Source: JAWPMT01 sp965227935
Lineage (GTDB): Bacteria > Bacteroidota > Bacteroidia > Cytophagales > Cyclobacteriaceae
Direction of reading: 5' to 3'
Length of the DNA: 64,000 nucleotides
Assembly (NCBI GenBank): GCA_965227935.1
Contig: CBDDGS010000019.1
Location: forward strand, 1,302,001-1,366,000
The position numbers were made by a program, and so were the translations under genes. Below, piece after piece: positions 49,218 to 58,097 of the stretch; the first letter of the stretch is position 1; each line of letters opens with the position of its first letter. Below the pieces are notes generated by a model, which made no database searches, was not told the DNA's origin, and saw only the letters and a list, made by a program, of their open reading frames with translations.

Positions 49218-51104
49218 TTACCTCGATGTCGTGCTAAATTTCCCAATCACCGGCAGCTTGATTTGCGATTGATAGTCAGGGGAGTGATGCACGGTATTGT
49301 GTGCAATGATCCCTTCTGTCTCATCATAGTTGTTGCCTCCGGTGTTCAGGTTGCGCATGAATCGCGGGAAGTTGCTACTGCTGATCTCGATACGTATGCG
49401 GTGCCCGGGTTTGAAGTAGTTGCTTGTTGCCATAGGGGAGAAGGCGATCTCGTACACCTCGCCCTCCTCCATGAAGACCTCTTTTTCATATCCCTCACGA
49501 TATCTGGCCCGCTGGATCGTTTCGTCCAGGTTGTAGGCAGTTCCGTCAGGGTGGACGTCGATTAGCTTGATGGTGAAGTCGGTGTCTTTCACATCCGACG
49601 ACACATAGATGGAAGCCTCGATAAAACCGGCAATCTCCACGCCCTCAGTCAAGGGGTCCGATGTATATACAAGAATGTCGTTGCGCGACTCCATTTCGCG
49701 CTGGTCATAGGCACCACCGGCTAAGGCTCCTCCCATGCAGCAGACATTGCCTCCCAGTGAGGGCACGGGGTTGTGTGGGTCGTAGGTGTAATTGTCCTGG
49801 CTTGCCTGCTCAGGAGGCGATAGCGCGAGTGTTCCATCTCCAAACAGGCTGTTGGCGCCGCCATCGCTGTCCAGGTACAATGAGGTCATCTCAGCAGCAG
49901 GTGGTGGCCAGGCTTCGGCAGATTTCCATTCGTTGGTGCCCATCGTGTAGTACTGCACACGGGGTAATTCGTCTTTGAGGCCATTGTCTTCTCCTTTCAG
50001 CCACAGGTCAAACCAACCGTAAATCAGCTTGTCATAATCGAGGCGTGCATCTCCGACGCTCATATCTCCGACCATCGTGTTCTCAGTCGCTCTGTAGTAT
50101 CCGCAATGCAGCGTGGGGGCAATGACGAGGTACTGGTTGTCGGCGATCTCGGGATCTTTGTGATTGCGGATATGATTGAAGAGCGCCAGGTTTGGGCTGA
50201 TGCTGACATCGTACCAAGAGGTAAACCAAAAGGCCGGTACGCCAAAGTCCATGTCATCGTGATAAAGGCCCCCTTCGTACCACTTGGGGTCGTTGGGCTT
50301 GCGAGTGACCATTTCTTCGAAGATGCCTTTGGGCCCTTCGTGATGCTGGATCAGGTCCTGAAGTGGCAAGTGATAGAAAGCTTCCGACCAGTCAACGCGC
50401 GGATATTCGGGAGACATATCATAGAAGCGCTGAAGTCGCAGCAAATCCTCTTGACCGATTCCCTGAGGAAGTCGTGGAGCCATGGGATCATGCTGCACGC
50501 CGTACAACCACGAATAGAAAAGCATCTGCTCGGCCCCGCCCCGGTACCAGTTGCCCTGCTCGTAGAACTCACCGACGCGTCCGACACCGGCGCCATAACC
50601 CATGGGAACCATGGCTGCATGGGAGGGATGATCGAGGGCCGCCACGGCCATTTGCCACTCAGCAGTAGATGAACAGCCCAGTGTCCCTATTTTTCCATTG
50701 CTCCAGGATTGCTCGGCCATCCAGCTGAAGGCGTCATAGCCATCAGTCAGAGGAACGCCCAGTATGTCCCACTCGCCCTCAGAAAAGTAGCGGCCACGCT
50801 CGTTTTGTACCACGTAGGCATATCCGCGCTTCACGGCTTCGTAGGCACGTTCGTAGGTACGAGTTCTTTCTTTGCCGTCGCCCCAGCTGTTGAAATTGTA
50901 AGGCGTGCGTGAGAAGATGATCGGTACTTTTTTGTCGGTTTTGGGTCGATAGATATCCGTGGCGAGCCGAATGCCGTCACGCATGGGCATCATCACCTTT
51001 TGATCTATGTGGGAGATCTCTTCGAGCTTGCTTTTGATTTCGTTGTTCTGGCCTATGCAAGGCAAAGAGGCCACGGCCATGAGGAGGACTAAGTAGTATT
51101 TCAT
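49218..51104 (-). CDS. CocE/NonD (S15) family secreted hydrolase
   Basis: 628 residues with signal peptide (YYLVLLMAVASLPCIGQ). DQKVMMPMRDGIRLATDIYR and FSRTPYNF start the CocE/NonD alpha/beta-hydrolase domain; GTLGCSSTAEWQMAVAALDH holds the nucleophile elbow. A cap domain follows, then the C-terminal jelly-roll (TDFTIKLIDVHPDGTAYNLD, GHRIRIEISSSNFPRFMRNL). Family members cleave X-Pro dipeptides, alpha-amino-acid esters or beta-lactams. A periplasmic peptidase or esterase role is likely. Confidence 0.88.
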   Translation of the reverse strand: MKYYLVLLMAVASLPCIGQNNEIKSKLEEISHIDQKVMMPMRDGIRLATDIYRPKTDKKVPIIFSRTPYNFNSWGDGKERTRTYERAYEAVKRGYAYVVQNERGRYFSEGEWDILGVPLTDGYDAFSWMAEQSWSNGKIGTLGCSSTAEWQMAVAALDHPSHAAMVPMGYGAGVGRVGEFYEQGNWYRGGAEQMLFYSWLYGVQHDPMAPRLPQGIGQEDLLRLQRFYDMSPEYPRVDWSEAFYHLPLQDLIQHHEGPKGIFEEMVTRKPNDPKWYEGGLYHDDMDFGVPAFWFTSWYDVSISPNLALFNHIRNHKDPEIADNQYLVIAPTLHCGYYRATENTMVGDMSVGDARLDYDKLIYGWFDLWLKGEDNGLKDELPRVQYYTMGTNEWKSAEAWPPPAAEMTSLYLDSDGGANSLFGDGTLALSPPEQASQDNYTYDPHNPVPSLGGNVCCMGGALAGGAYDQREMESRNDILVYTSDPLTEGVEIAGFIEASIYVSSDVKDTDFTIKLIDVHPDGTAYNLDETIQRARYREGYEKEVFMEEGEVYEIAFSPMATSNYFKPGHRIRIEISSSNFPRFMRNLNTGGNNYDETEGIIAHNTVHHSPDYQSQIKLPVIGKFSTTSR

Positions 51105-51185
51105 CGTTCGTAGATTAGGTCAACAGAAAAATAAGCAATCAACCTGACATTTTGCGAGTGGGCTAGCCAACGATGTCACGAGAAG

Positions 51186-52928
51186 TTGGGTAATATTACA
51201 GAGCTCATAACCGAAACCTTGATTGTAAAAGAGATCATTTATTGGGTCGTCTTCGCAGCAATGAACGTGTTGCATTTCCTCCCGAACTACCTACTGAATT
51301 TTCGTAATTCATCCTTCTTTCCTTATTGGTCAGAGTGGGTACGCAGTCGACGCATTGGGTTGATCGATAGCCCCAATCAGGATCCTTTTCGATATACAGT
51401 CGAGTTTTCGCTGTTACTTCTCCTGGCAAGAGTCCTCTACCTGAGGCCAGTCGTGCCCTTGATGATTGTTATGTATAGCTTCTTACTGCTCTTCAATTGG
51501 TATCAGTACTTATTTCGGAGGATCTATGAGACAGAACCCAATTTCTACAATGATGGGAAACTGCTCAAAAATGGATGGGCGATTGTTTGGGATGAGTCAC
51601 CGTGGAAGGTGTTGTTGGCGTTGGTTGGTTTAGTTGGGTTATTTGGTGGCCTCCACATAGCGCTTGCCTGGTACATCGATTTCGCCTACATGACGGGGGA
51701 CGCTCCTGGTCTGTATGTCGTTGGGGGTCTGTGGCTTGCCATGCTGTCCAGAAGCTTACTGTTGACTGGGGTTTACCGTAAGTACCCGAATGACGTTTAC
51801 AATCGCTTTCACTTCACCATAGTGGAGATTGGTAAGAATATCGAAAGAAGTCTAGATACAAGACGGATTGCCCGGAGGCGGATAGGAGAGGTCTTTCGTG
51901 CTGCAAGGGAGCCTCTGCGTTTGACATTGAAGCCCAATCCCCCGAATATCCATTTGCACTTTATCGAGTCCTATGGGTCTTATCTATTTGTGGAGGAAAA
52001 AGTGAGAGATCGGGGCTATGCGATGTTTTCACAATTCCAGAAGCAGCTAGACGCGAACAGGTGGTCTGTAACTTCGAATTTCAGCGCATCCCCGACCACT
52101 GGTGGGCAATCATGGCTCACCTACTCCTCCATGCTTTATGGGATGCGCATTGCAGACAACACGCATTTCGAGAACTATTTGCGGGACGAGGATTTCAATA
52201 GTAGTAATAGCATCCTGCGGCTCCTTCAGACCGCCGGGTATACGAACTACAATCTCAATCCAATCAGCCCCATTCGTGGGATCAATGTTCCTTATGAGGA
52301 GATGAGGACCTTTTATAGTATCGATCGGTGGTTGCTCAAAGACGACCTGCACTACACCGGAGATGTGTACGGCTTTGGTGAATGCCCGCCAGATCAATAC
52401 TGTCTGAATTATACAATGGATCTCATCAGGGAGGAGGCAAAAGCGCCCTATGTTCTATTCTACCTGACCAAAAACAGTCATTCTCCTTTCATACCTCCTA
52501 AGATGGCCGAAGATTGGCGAACGCTGAATCACAAAGACGGGCAGGCCCATATTCATCGTGGGTTCCTGGCCCAACCGACAGATGATGACTACATAAACGC
52601 CATCCAATACCAATTCGACAACCTTTCTGATTTCATCTCACGACATGGTCAACATGAGGATATCTTTTTGATCATAGGTGATCATCAGCCGCCAATATTG
52701 GCGGATACGGAGAGGCATGGACGAACTACACCAGTGCATGTTGTTTCAAAAAACCGTGCGTTCCTGCATGATTGGGAGGTATATGGCTTCAGTCAGGGAA
52801 TAGAGGATTGCCAACAGTTCGTTTCCCATGAGGGGCTGTACTCCATCTTTCTGCGCACTTTTGGAGCACACTACGCTCAGCCCGATTCAATATTGCCAAC
52901 CTATGAACCTGATGGCTTACAACTTTGA
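51186..52928 (+). CDS. Membrane sulfatase/LTA-synthase-like protein
   Basis: 580 residues from a TTG; an ATG at 51261 would shorten it by 25. Five or six hydrophobic segments in the first ~205 residues, then an alkaline-phosphatase-superfamily domain: IHLHFIESYGSYLF, TTGGQSWLTYSSMLYGM (candidate nucleophile in this loop), YLTKNSHSPFIPP and LIIGDHQPP (metal ligands). Related proteins move phosphoglycerol or phosphoethanolamine, or hydrolyse sulfate esters, on the outer face of the inner membrane. The CDP-alcohol phosphotransferase overlaps its 3' end, so a lipid substrate is likely. Confidence 0.7.
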   Translation: MGNITELITETLIVKEIIYWVVFAAMNVLHFLPNYLLNFRNSSFFPYWSEWVRSRRIGLIDSPNQDPFRYTVEFSLLLLLARVLYLRPVVPLMIVMYSFLLLFNWYQYLFRRIYETEPNFYNDGKLLKNGWAIVWDESPWKVLLALVGLVGLFGGLHIALAWYIDFAYMTGDAPGLYVVGGLWLAMLSRSLLLTGVYRKYPNDVYNRFHFTIVEIGKNIERSLDTRRIARRRIGEVFRAAREPLRLTLKPNPPNIHLHFIESYGSYLFVEEKVRDRGYAMFSQFQKQLDANRWSVTSNFSASPTTGGQSWLTYSSMLYGMRIADNTHFENYLRDEDFNSSNSILRLLQTAGYTNYNLNPISPIRGINVPYEEMRTFYSIDRWLLKDDLHYTGDVYGFGECPPDQYCLNYTMDLIREEAKAPYVLFYLTKNSHSPFIPPKMAEDWRTLNHKDGQAHIHRGFLAQPTDDDYINAIQYQFDNLSDFISRHGQHEDIFLIIGDHQPPILADTERHGRTTPVHVVSKNRAFLHDWEVYGFSQGIEDCQQFVSHEGLYSIFLRTFGAHYAQPDSILPTYEPDGLQL

Positions 52929-53607
52929 TGCCTTCTATCGGCGTTGGGCGTTGCTCTCCTCAGGGGTCCAGCTATTAGGACTGGCACTTGCGATCCGGTA
53001 CTCATCGATCTACTATCTGCTCATTTGTACCCTTCTTCTGTTCGGCTATTTCACTAGTCATATGCGTCGATTCTTACCTGAGTGGCCAGCCGTCATAGGC
53101 TATGCCAATTGGGTAAGTATTGCACGGCTGGTCATCGTTTTGATCTTTCTGGCTGGTCACCAGGTCTTGCCTGGGGAATACATTTTTGCGGGTTTGTTTT
53201 TCGCCATTTGCCTGGATGGATTGGATGGTTACGCAGCCCGACGCTTCCAGCATGTGAGTGCGGCTGGTGGTGCGTTGGATATGGAAATTGATGCCATGAT
53301 GGTACTCGCCTTGTCGTGGCTCCAGGTAGAGGAAGGTGTTGTATCGCCTTGGATTCTGATCTCCGGGTCACTACGGTATACCTACGAATTACTGTTCTTC
53401 TGGCTGCCGGCTAAAGACGTTGACTTCCCGCCGAAGATAGTCCGTGCCACTATTGCAATAGGATTCTTGCTGGCCCTGTTGACACCATTTGTATTGAGCC
53501 AATCTCTGAGCCAGCTGATGATCGAAGTGATGGGGGTGTTGATCCTGGGATCTTTTGGGAGTGCGCTGGTGGCTCGTTTTTTTCAGGGACGTATCAGTGA
53601 TACTTGA
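52903..53607 (+). CDS. CDP-alcohol phosphatidyltransferase family protein
   Basis: 234 residues from the ATG at 52903, inside the last codons of the sulfatase-like gene (an ATG at 52912 is also possible). It carries the complete family motif D-G-x2-A-R-x8-G-x3-D-x3-D, read as DGYAAR, then GGALDMEID. About six membrane helices. It makes a phosphodiester lipid from a CDP-linked precursor and an alcohol; the head group is unknown. The 3' end overlaps that of the convergent sulfotransferase by 14 bases. Confidence 0.88.
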   Translation: MNLMAYNFDAFYRRWALLSSGVQLLGLALAIRYSSIYYLLICTLLLFGYFTSHMRRFLPEWPAVIGYANWVSIARLVIVLIFLAGHQVLPGEYIFAGLFFAICLDGLDGYAARRFQHVSAAGGALDMEIDAMMVLALSWLQVEEGVVSPWILISGSLRYTYELLFFWLPAKDVDFPPKIVRATIAIGFLLALLTPFVLSQSLSQLMIEVMGVLILGSFGSALVARFFQGRISDT

Positions 53608-54337
53608 GTCGGTCAAGTAAGTCACCGTATTGCTCGCTGAAGTGATCGATAACCGCTTTGCTGAAGTGCTCACGCCATTGCCCCGGGGCTGGGTTGCGGA
53701 CGTGCTTGCCAGTCCTGCCCGACTTGAGTGCATAGCGCTGAGCCATCCATCCACCGGCGCGGATCTCCATCGGTGTCACTTCGTAGAATCGAAGCAAGTC
53801 CTCAAAGGTTTGTCGTTCATTACCCAGTATCTCTTCGTAGCGGAAAACGCGGATGCGAGGGTCATCTTCTGGCCACTCTCTCATGGATTGAAGGTGGTTC
53901 TTTCGAAACTCCATCTCTGCGAGAAGACCCTGCTCCTTGGACAGTCCCTGCAAGTACTCGCTGTAGGATACTCCTGATGGCATGTTCACCGGCGTGTGCC
54001 CATTGATCGGCTCCCAGTACTTATTGGAGGGGTTGCTGAAACGGAACCACGGCTCGGCACCTCGCAGATGATAGAAGTAGCCAGATACTATGAGGTCTCG
54101 CGGATCCCGGACAAATCTACTGATCCGGAAATCGCCGTTGAGGGAGGGGAGGTGAATCGCAAACCCGTTCGTTGAAGTCACCCGGTAGTTTGATACGTGA
54201 TTGTAAAACTCTCCTTCTATCGCCTCAAAATGCCGAAAACGCGGACGTACGAACCGCGTGGGGTTGTACAGCCGCGTCATGACCTTGAGGAAGTACATCG
54301 TCAGACATTTGTGTTGTGAAGCGTGAATGCGCAGCAC
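53594..54337 (-). CDS. Sulfotransferase
   Basis: 247 residues from a GTG, directly after a stop in the same frame. ASQHKCLTMYFLKVM stands where the PAPS 5'-phosphate loop is expected, and RFVRDPRDLIVSGYFYH is the typical 3'-phosphate site of the Sulfotransfer_1 family. The C-terminus GQWREHFSKAVIDHFSEQYG is also characteristic. Transfers sulfate from PAPS to an alcohol or amine. Last gene of the ten-gene operon. Confidence 0.82.
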   Translation of the reverse strand: MLRIHASQHKCLTMYFLKVMTRLYNPTRFVRPRFRHFEAIEGEFYNHVSNYRVTSTNGFAIHLPSLNGDFRISRFVRDPRDLIVSGYFYHLRGAEPWFRFSNPSNKYWEPINGHTPVNMPSGVSYSEYLQGLSKEQGLLAEMEFRKNHLQSMREWPEDDPRIRVFRYEEILGNERQTFEDLLRFYEVTPMEIRAGGWMAQRYALKSGRTGKHVRNPAPGQWREHFSKAVIDHFSEQYGDLLDRLKYH

Positions 54338-54352
54338 TGTCGTGGGGACTAA

Positions 54353-54715
54353 CTAGCTTTCATTTGTTTCCTTGCCTTCCACTTTGTCATGGATGGCATG
54401 TACGGTATTGAGGAGGTCTTGCATCACCGGGTTGATGGCTGCATTGTTGCGAAGTTCTTCTTGCCGAAAGCCCAATCTCGTGTCGAGGTAACCGATAAAA
54501 ATCAATAAGAGCAAGTAGACCACAAAGAGGGCCGGTATGATCAGCCACTTGAAATCGGTGATGTATGTCTTCAAGACGGGATTGTCGAAAGAGTTGATCA
54601 ATACGAGATTGAGCATAAAGAAATTGATATAACCCAAATACATCCTTGCCCTGTCAAAGTAGATTTTCAAGGAGATGAGTTTTCTTCTGTAAGTCGTAGT
54701 CTTGTGCGAGTTCAT
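54353..54715 (-). CDS. Two-helix membrane protein of the pterin-like operon
   Basis: 120 residues, ATGA overlap with the methyltransferase before it. Two membrane segments (YLGYINFFMLNLVLI and LIIPALFVVYLLLLIFIGYL) and a cytoplasmic helical tail. No family recognised. Probably a scaffold or anchor for soluble enzymes of the operon. Confidence 0.7.
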   Translation of the reverse strand: MNSHKTTTYRRKLISLKIYFDRARMYLGYINFFMLNLVLINSFDNPVLKTYITDFKWLIIPALFVVYLLLLIFIGYLDTRLGFRQEELRNNAAINPVMQDLLNTVHAIHDKVEGKETNES

Positions 54716-55491
54716 TTCTTATTGGCAATTATGATACAATAGGCTGCCTCCCCCAATGAATACATCCTCTCCAATAGCAGGGCCCCTTGGTAAATATCGA
54801 GTTGTTGGCGGAGATTCCCCCTGGTGACGCGACGTACCTGAGGAAGAATGGTCGTTAGCAGACTAAGAATATAGCGATTCTTCCAGGTCATGCGATCGGT
54901 CATATCATATTTCTGGATGGATTCGAATCCCACAGCCTCTAGCAGCTCCAGAAAGGTCGTCAGTGTAGTGAAAGCCGGGGTGTGCCACTTTCGTTGATGT
55001 GCCAGGGAAATCCTGGAAGATGTCACCAGGAAATCCTCGGCAATGATCAATGAACCGCCAGTGACTAACGCTCCAGTCAGATTAGTCAGCGTGTGCTTCA
55101 GATCTTCTGCATGCTTCAGCGATTCGATGGCAATGATGTGATCGAAGGTGCCGTCCAGAGGTTCATCATAGCTTTGATGCTGGAACCTGAGGTGATCAAT
55201 ACCTAATTGCTCAGCGTGGTTCTTCGCATAGGCCACCTCTCTCTCACTGAGGGAGATTCCCGTGCCAGTAATCCCAAACTTCTCATGGAGCTTAAATAGT
55301 GTATTGCCTGTGCCACAGCCCGCGTCAAGGATTGATGTATCAGCTCGGAAAAGCTGATGGGCCATTAGCCAATCGACGAGGTCCTTTTGTTCCGCCTCGA
55401 GCATCAGTGATTTATGGATCGGATAGGGGCCGGAGTTTTTCGGAGCCTCGAAATCAAACAGAGTGTCGTATAGGGACCCGATGACGTTCAC
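54712..55491 (-). CDS. Class I SAM-dependent methyltransferase 2
   Basis: 259 residues from GTG. SAM motif I ILDAGCGTGNTLFKL (~54-68), ISLSEREVAYAK, and HIIAIESLKHAEDL match the small-molecule/lipid methyltransferase group (gamma-tocopherol and cyclopropane-synthase-like). GTGA overlap with the gene before and ATGA with the one after. Confidence 0.85.
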   Translation of the reverse strand: MNVIGSLYDTLFDFEAPKNSGPYPIHKSLMLEAEQKDLVDWLMAHQLFRADTSILDAGCGTGNTLFKLHEKFGITGTGISLSEREVAYAKNHAEQLGIDHLRFQHQSYDEPLDGTFDHIIAIESLKHAEDLKHTLTNLTGALVTGGSLIIAEDFLVTSSRISLAHQRKWHTPAFTTLTTFLELLEAVGFESIQKYDMTDRMTWKNRYILSLLTTILPQVRRVTRGNLRQQLDIYQGALLLERMYSLGEAAYCIIIANKK

Positions 55492-56174
55492 GGTTTCCTG
55501 GTTACGAAGATGAATTCATAGGCAAGCTCCAGACTAAATGGGAACTTTCGCACTGCGCTGCAGTCCACGTGCCCCGGCATAAACCATCTCTTGATTCGGT
55601 AGTAGGGCCAGTGGTCCGGATAGATGGCCTCGGTCTTAAGACCAGCTCGTCCAAATATGTCTTTCCATTCTTTCAGCGTAAGTGCATCCTGATGCCCTTT
55701 GGTGTTTTGCAATCCCAAGGGTTTCCATAGATATTTCCACGTCAGGTTTTCTGCATTTCGCACCATATAGCACAGCCGCGCACCCGGCTTAGCCACTCGG
55801 TACTGTTCGGCGAGTACCTTCTGCCGATCGAGCATCCGCTCCAGTGACCCAATGCAGGTTATGCTGTCAAACGTGTTGTCCTCATAAGGAAGGTCCTCTG
55901 CATTGGCCTCGAGGACATCGGCCTCAGGTACGTTTAGCCTGCACTGACGGATGGCCTCTGATGAGATGTCCACGCCGTGCAACTGGACATCCTGACGGGT
56001 TAGCGCTTGTAGCATGAGGCCGGGGCCGCATGCGACGTCGAGGTGCCGGGACTCGACGCCTGGGTCTATCAGTGTGCCGAAGATCTCATAAGCCGCCACG
56101 GGCCGTAAATAACCTTCTCCCTTTGTCCGATAGGTTTGGTCGAACCAGTCCTTGATTTCCTCTTGTCTGGTCAA
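55488..56174 (-). CDS. Class I SAM-dependent methyltransferase 1
   Basis: 228 residues from TTG, overlapping the previous stop. HLDVACGPGLMLQAL is SAM motif I; VDISSEAIRQC and FDSITCIGSLERMLD follow. Methyltransf_11-type. No close similarity to methyltransferase 2, so two different positions of one product may be methylated. Confidence 0.85.
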   Translation of the reverse strand: MTRQEEIKDWFDQTYRTKGEGYLRPVAAYEIFGTLIDPGVESRHLDVACGPGLMLQALTRQDVQLHGVDISSEAIRQCRLNVPEADVLEANAEDLPYEDNTFDSITCIGSLERMLDRQKVLAEQYRVAKPGARLCYMVRNAENLTWKYLWKPLGLQNTKGHQDALTLKEWKDIFGRAGLKTEAIYPDHWPYYRIKRWFMPGHVDCSAVRKFPFSLELAYEFIFVTRKP

Positions 56175-56728
56175 AATATCAGGTACCTTGGGGTCTGTAA
56201 TTCATATATCTGGTATGCCTCGCCATACTTCGAGAGCAGGTGTCGCTCTTCCATCAAAATCTTGGAGTGCATATATCCCAGAAACCAGGCATAGCCTAGC
56301 CACAGCCACCAATTTCCGAAACATACCACAAGCCCCAGGAAGGTCAGATCGATTCCCAGGCTGATTGGATTTCGCGTCCAACGAAAAATATTCTTTTTGA
56401 CAAGGTACTTTCCATGGTGGCTACGAAGTGCCCTGGTGCCAAGAAGGGAGAGGATTCGACCTGTGATGGACAAAATCAAACCACTCGTCCACAGCCATGA
56501 AAAATACATGGGTTCTTGCCATTGAATCAAAGCCAGAACCAGGGGGCTGAGGACGAAAATCAAGCTCAGGACCGCAGCCATCCACTGAAAGAAACGGCGG
56601 CGGCCTTTGAATCCACGCGATCTGGAAGACCAGAGGGCTTTACTTGATGCTTCGCTCGGGATAGGCCATATGACCAGATCCAGCACAAAGCTGGCATAGA
56701 TCATGAAGACAAGTAGACTTGCTAGCAT
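56171..56728 (-). CDS. Isoprenylcysteine/phospholipid-type membrane methyltransferase
   Basis: 185 residues from the ATG at 56728, which gives a seven-base overlap with the glycosyltransferase; a start at 56770 would overlap by 49. Four or five membrane helices; the C-terminus has HGKYLVKKNIFRWTRNPISL then GIDLTFLGLVVCFGNW and EERHLLSKYGEAYQIY, the ICMT/PEMT signature (R-N-P plus the E-E-x-x-L-x-x-x-Y-G-x-x-Y tail). Methylates a membrane-embedded substrate, which argues that the operon's product is lipid-linked. Confidence 0.85.
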   Translation of the reverse strand: MLASLLVFMIYASFVLDLVIWPIPSEASSKALWSSRSRGFKGRRRFFQWMAAVLSLIFVLSPLVLALIQWQEPMYFSWLWTSGLILSITGRILSLLGTRALRSHHGKYLVKKNIFRWTRNPISLGIDLTFLGLVVCFGNWWLWLGYAWFLGYMHSKILMEERHLLSKYGEAYQIYELQTPRYLIF

Positions 56729-57732
56729 AGCTCCAAAGTTTCTTTGTACCGCCTGCTTGTCTTGTCCCACGAATAATTCTCCACGACGTCCGGTCTAGAG
56801 ATACGGGATTTTCTGGATGTAAGCAGCCTGACCGCTTCTGTCATTTTGGGTATATCAAAAGGCGGTATCAGTAGACCCCCTGATTCCCCTACAAGTTCTG
56901 ATGCCCCACCGGTATCAAATGCGATCACTGGTAGCCCCTTGGCCATCGCTTCGCAGAAGACCATCCCGAAACTCTCGGCAACTGAGGTATGGAGTAGCGC
57001 ATGATAATCACGATAGGGGATGGGGCTTTGAAAACCTCGTAACTGTACCTGAGGGTACGCCGCCAATTTTTCGGCCAGTTTTCGGTCGATGATATGCCCG
57101 TATATATGTATTTCAATGGCCTCGTCCCGTGGAAGTCCAGCTATCACCTGCGGCGCCAATTGATACTTTCGCCTATCGACATTGCCCACCATCAATAAGC
57201 ATTTTTCACTGCTCCGGTCCAATGTTTCGCCGGATTCTGAAGCGTCGCCCGAGTTGTTGAATCCATTGTTGATCAATACCGAGTTGGGTGAAAACTTGGT
57301 GACGTACTCGTACTTGAATTGGGAAACAGTCACCGTCATCGCTGACCTTCTAAAAATCCATTGGTAGATAGTCGTGTAGAAGAGCGACCTCACCCAGTTG
57401 CCCCACCCAAAACGACCTAACTCCGGCCAGTTGTCGTGATAGGTGAAGCGGAAATCTACACCCGCCAGAATAAAAAGAAATGAATTGTAGAAATCTCCGT
57501 AGAAGAGGGTGGAGGGTGCATTCAACTCACGAATCTGCTTAATGGCATCCAACCAACTTCGATAGCGATGGAAAATGACCCGTGCAAAGTTGTGCTCGCC
57601 TAATTCAGTGCCAATCACATGGACTTCCTCAAAGTATTCCTGAAGCCTGGAAAACACTTCACAGGTGGCCGTGGATCCTCCAGAGAAGTTTGAGCCAAAA
57701 TGTGTTGTCAGTATGACCAGCCTCTTCGCCAT
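56722..57732 (-). CDS. Glycosyltransferase family 4
   Basis: 336 residues from the ATG at 57732, which shares an A with the previous stop. SGGSTATCEVFSRL is the GT-B acceptor loop; ESFGMVFCEAMAKGLPVIAF with DTGGASELV is the E-x7-E donor site. Adds a sugar from a nucleotide donor. Its place inside the pterin-like operon suggests that the product carries a sugar. Confidence 0.88.
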   Translation of the reverse strand: MAKRLVILTTHFGSNFSGGSTATCEVFSRLQEYFEEVHVIGTELGEHNFARVIFHRYRSWLDAIKQIRELNAPSTLFYGDFYNSFLFILAGVDFRFTYHDNWPELGRFGWGNWVRSLFYTTIYQWIFRRSAMTVTVSQFKYEYVTKFSPNSVLINNGFNNSGDASESGETLDRSSEKCLLMVGNVDRRKYQLAPQVIAGLPRDEAIEIHIYGHIIDRKLAEKLAAYPQVQLRGFQSPIPYRDYHALLHTSVAESFGMVFCEAMAKGLPVIAFDTGGASELVGESGGLLIPPFDIPKMTEAVRLLTSRKSRISRPDVVENYSWDKTSRRYKETLELC

Positions 57733-58097
57733 CAATCCTCAAAGCTGGCAGAAGCCACGTGCGATTCCAGCAACTCAACTTTGAGCGACATCGGCTCCGG
57801 GAGCTGTGACTTGATCTCCTGATGTATGTATCGAGCGAGAAACTCCGTTGTCGTCAACTGACCTTGAAATTGGGGTAGCTCATCCAGGTTTTGATAGTTG
57901 AGCGTGGCCAGGACCCCATTCATGATGTCCGTTGCCAGGCCAATATCGATGACCACGTTCTTTTCATTGAGCTTAGGACTTCTGAAGGTCACTTCTGTGA
58001 CATAGGTGGCCCCATGCATGTGCTTCGCAGGACCGAAGAAGTCGTCGGGTAGCGAGTGGGCGATCATGATGTGTCCTTTTACTTTGACTGTAAACAT
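57732..58097 (-). CDS. 6-pyruvoyl-tetrahydropterin synthase/QueD homologue
   Basis: 121 residues, the normal family length. Zinc His are in MIAHSLPDDFF and KHMHGATYVTEVTF; VVIDIGLATDIM and LLESHVASASF match the rest of the fold. QueD/PTPS enzymes act on dihydroneopterin triphosphate; here the partners are GTP cyclohydrolase II and a RibD-like reductase, so the substrate may be a different pyrimidine or pteridine. No queuosine genes are nearby. Confidence 0.85.
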   Translation of the reverse strand: MFTVKVKGHIMIAHSLPDDFFGPAKHMHGATYVTEVTFRSPKLNEKNVVIDIGLATDIMNGVLATLNYQNLDELPQFQGQLTTTEFLARYIHQEIKSQLPEPMSLKVELLESHVASASFED

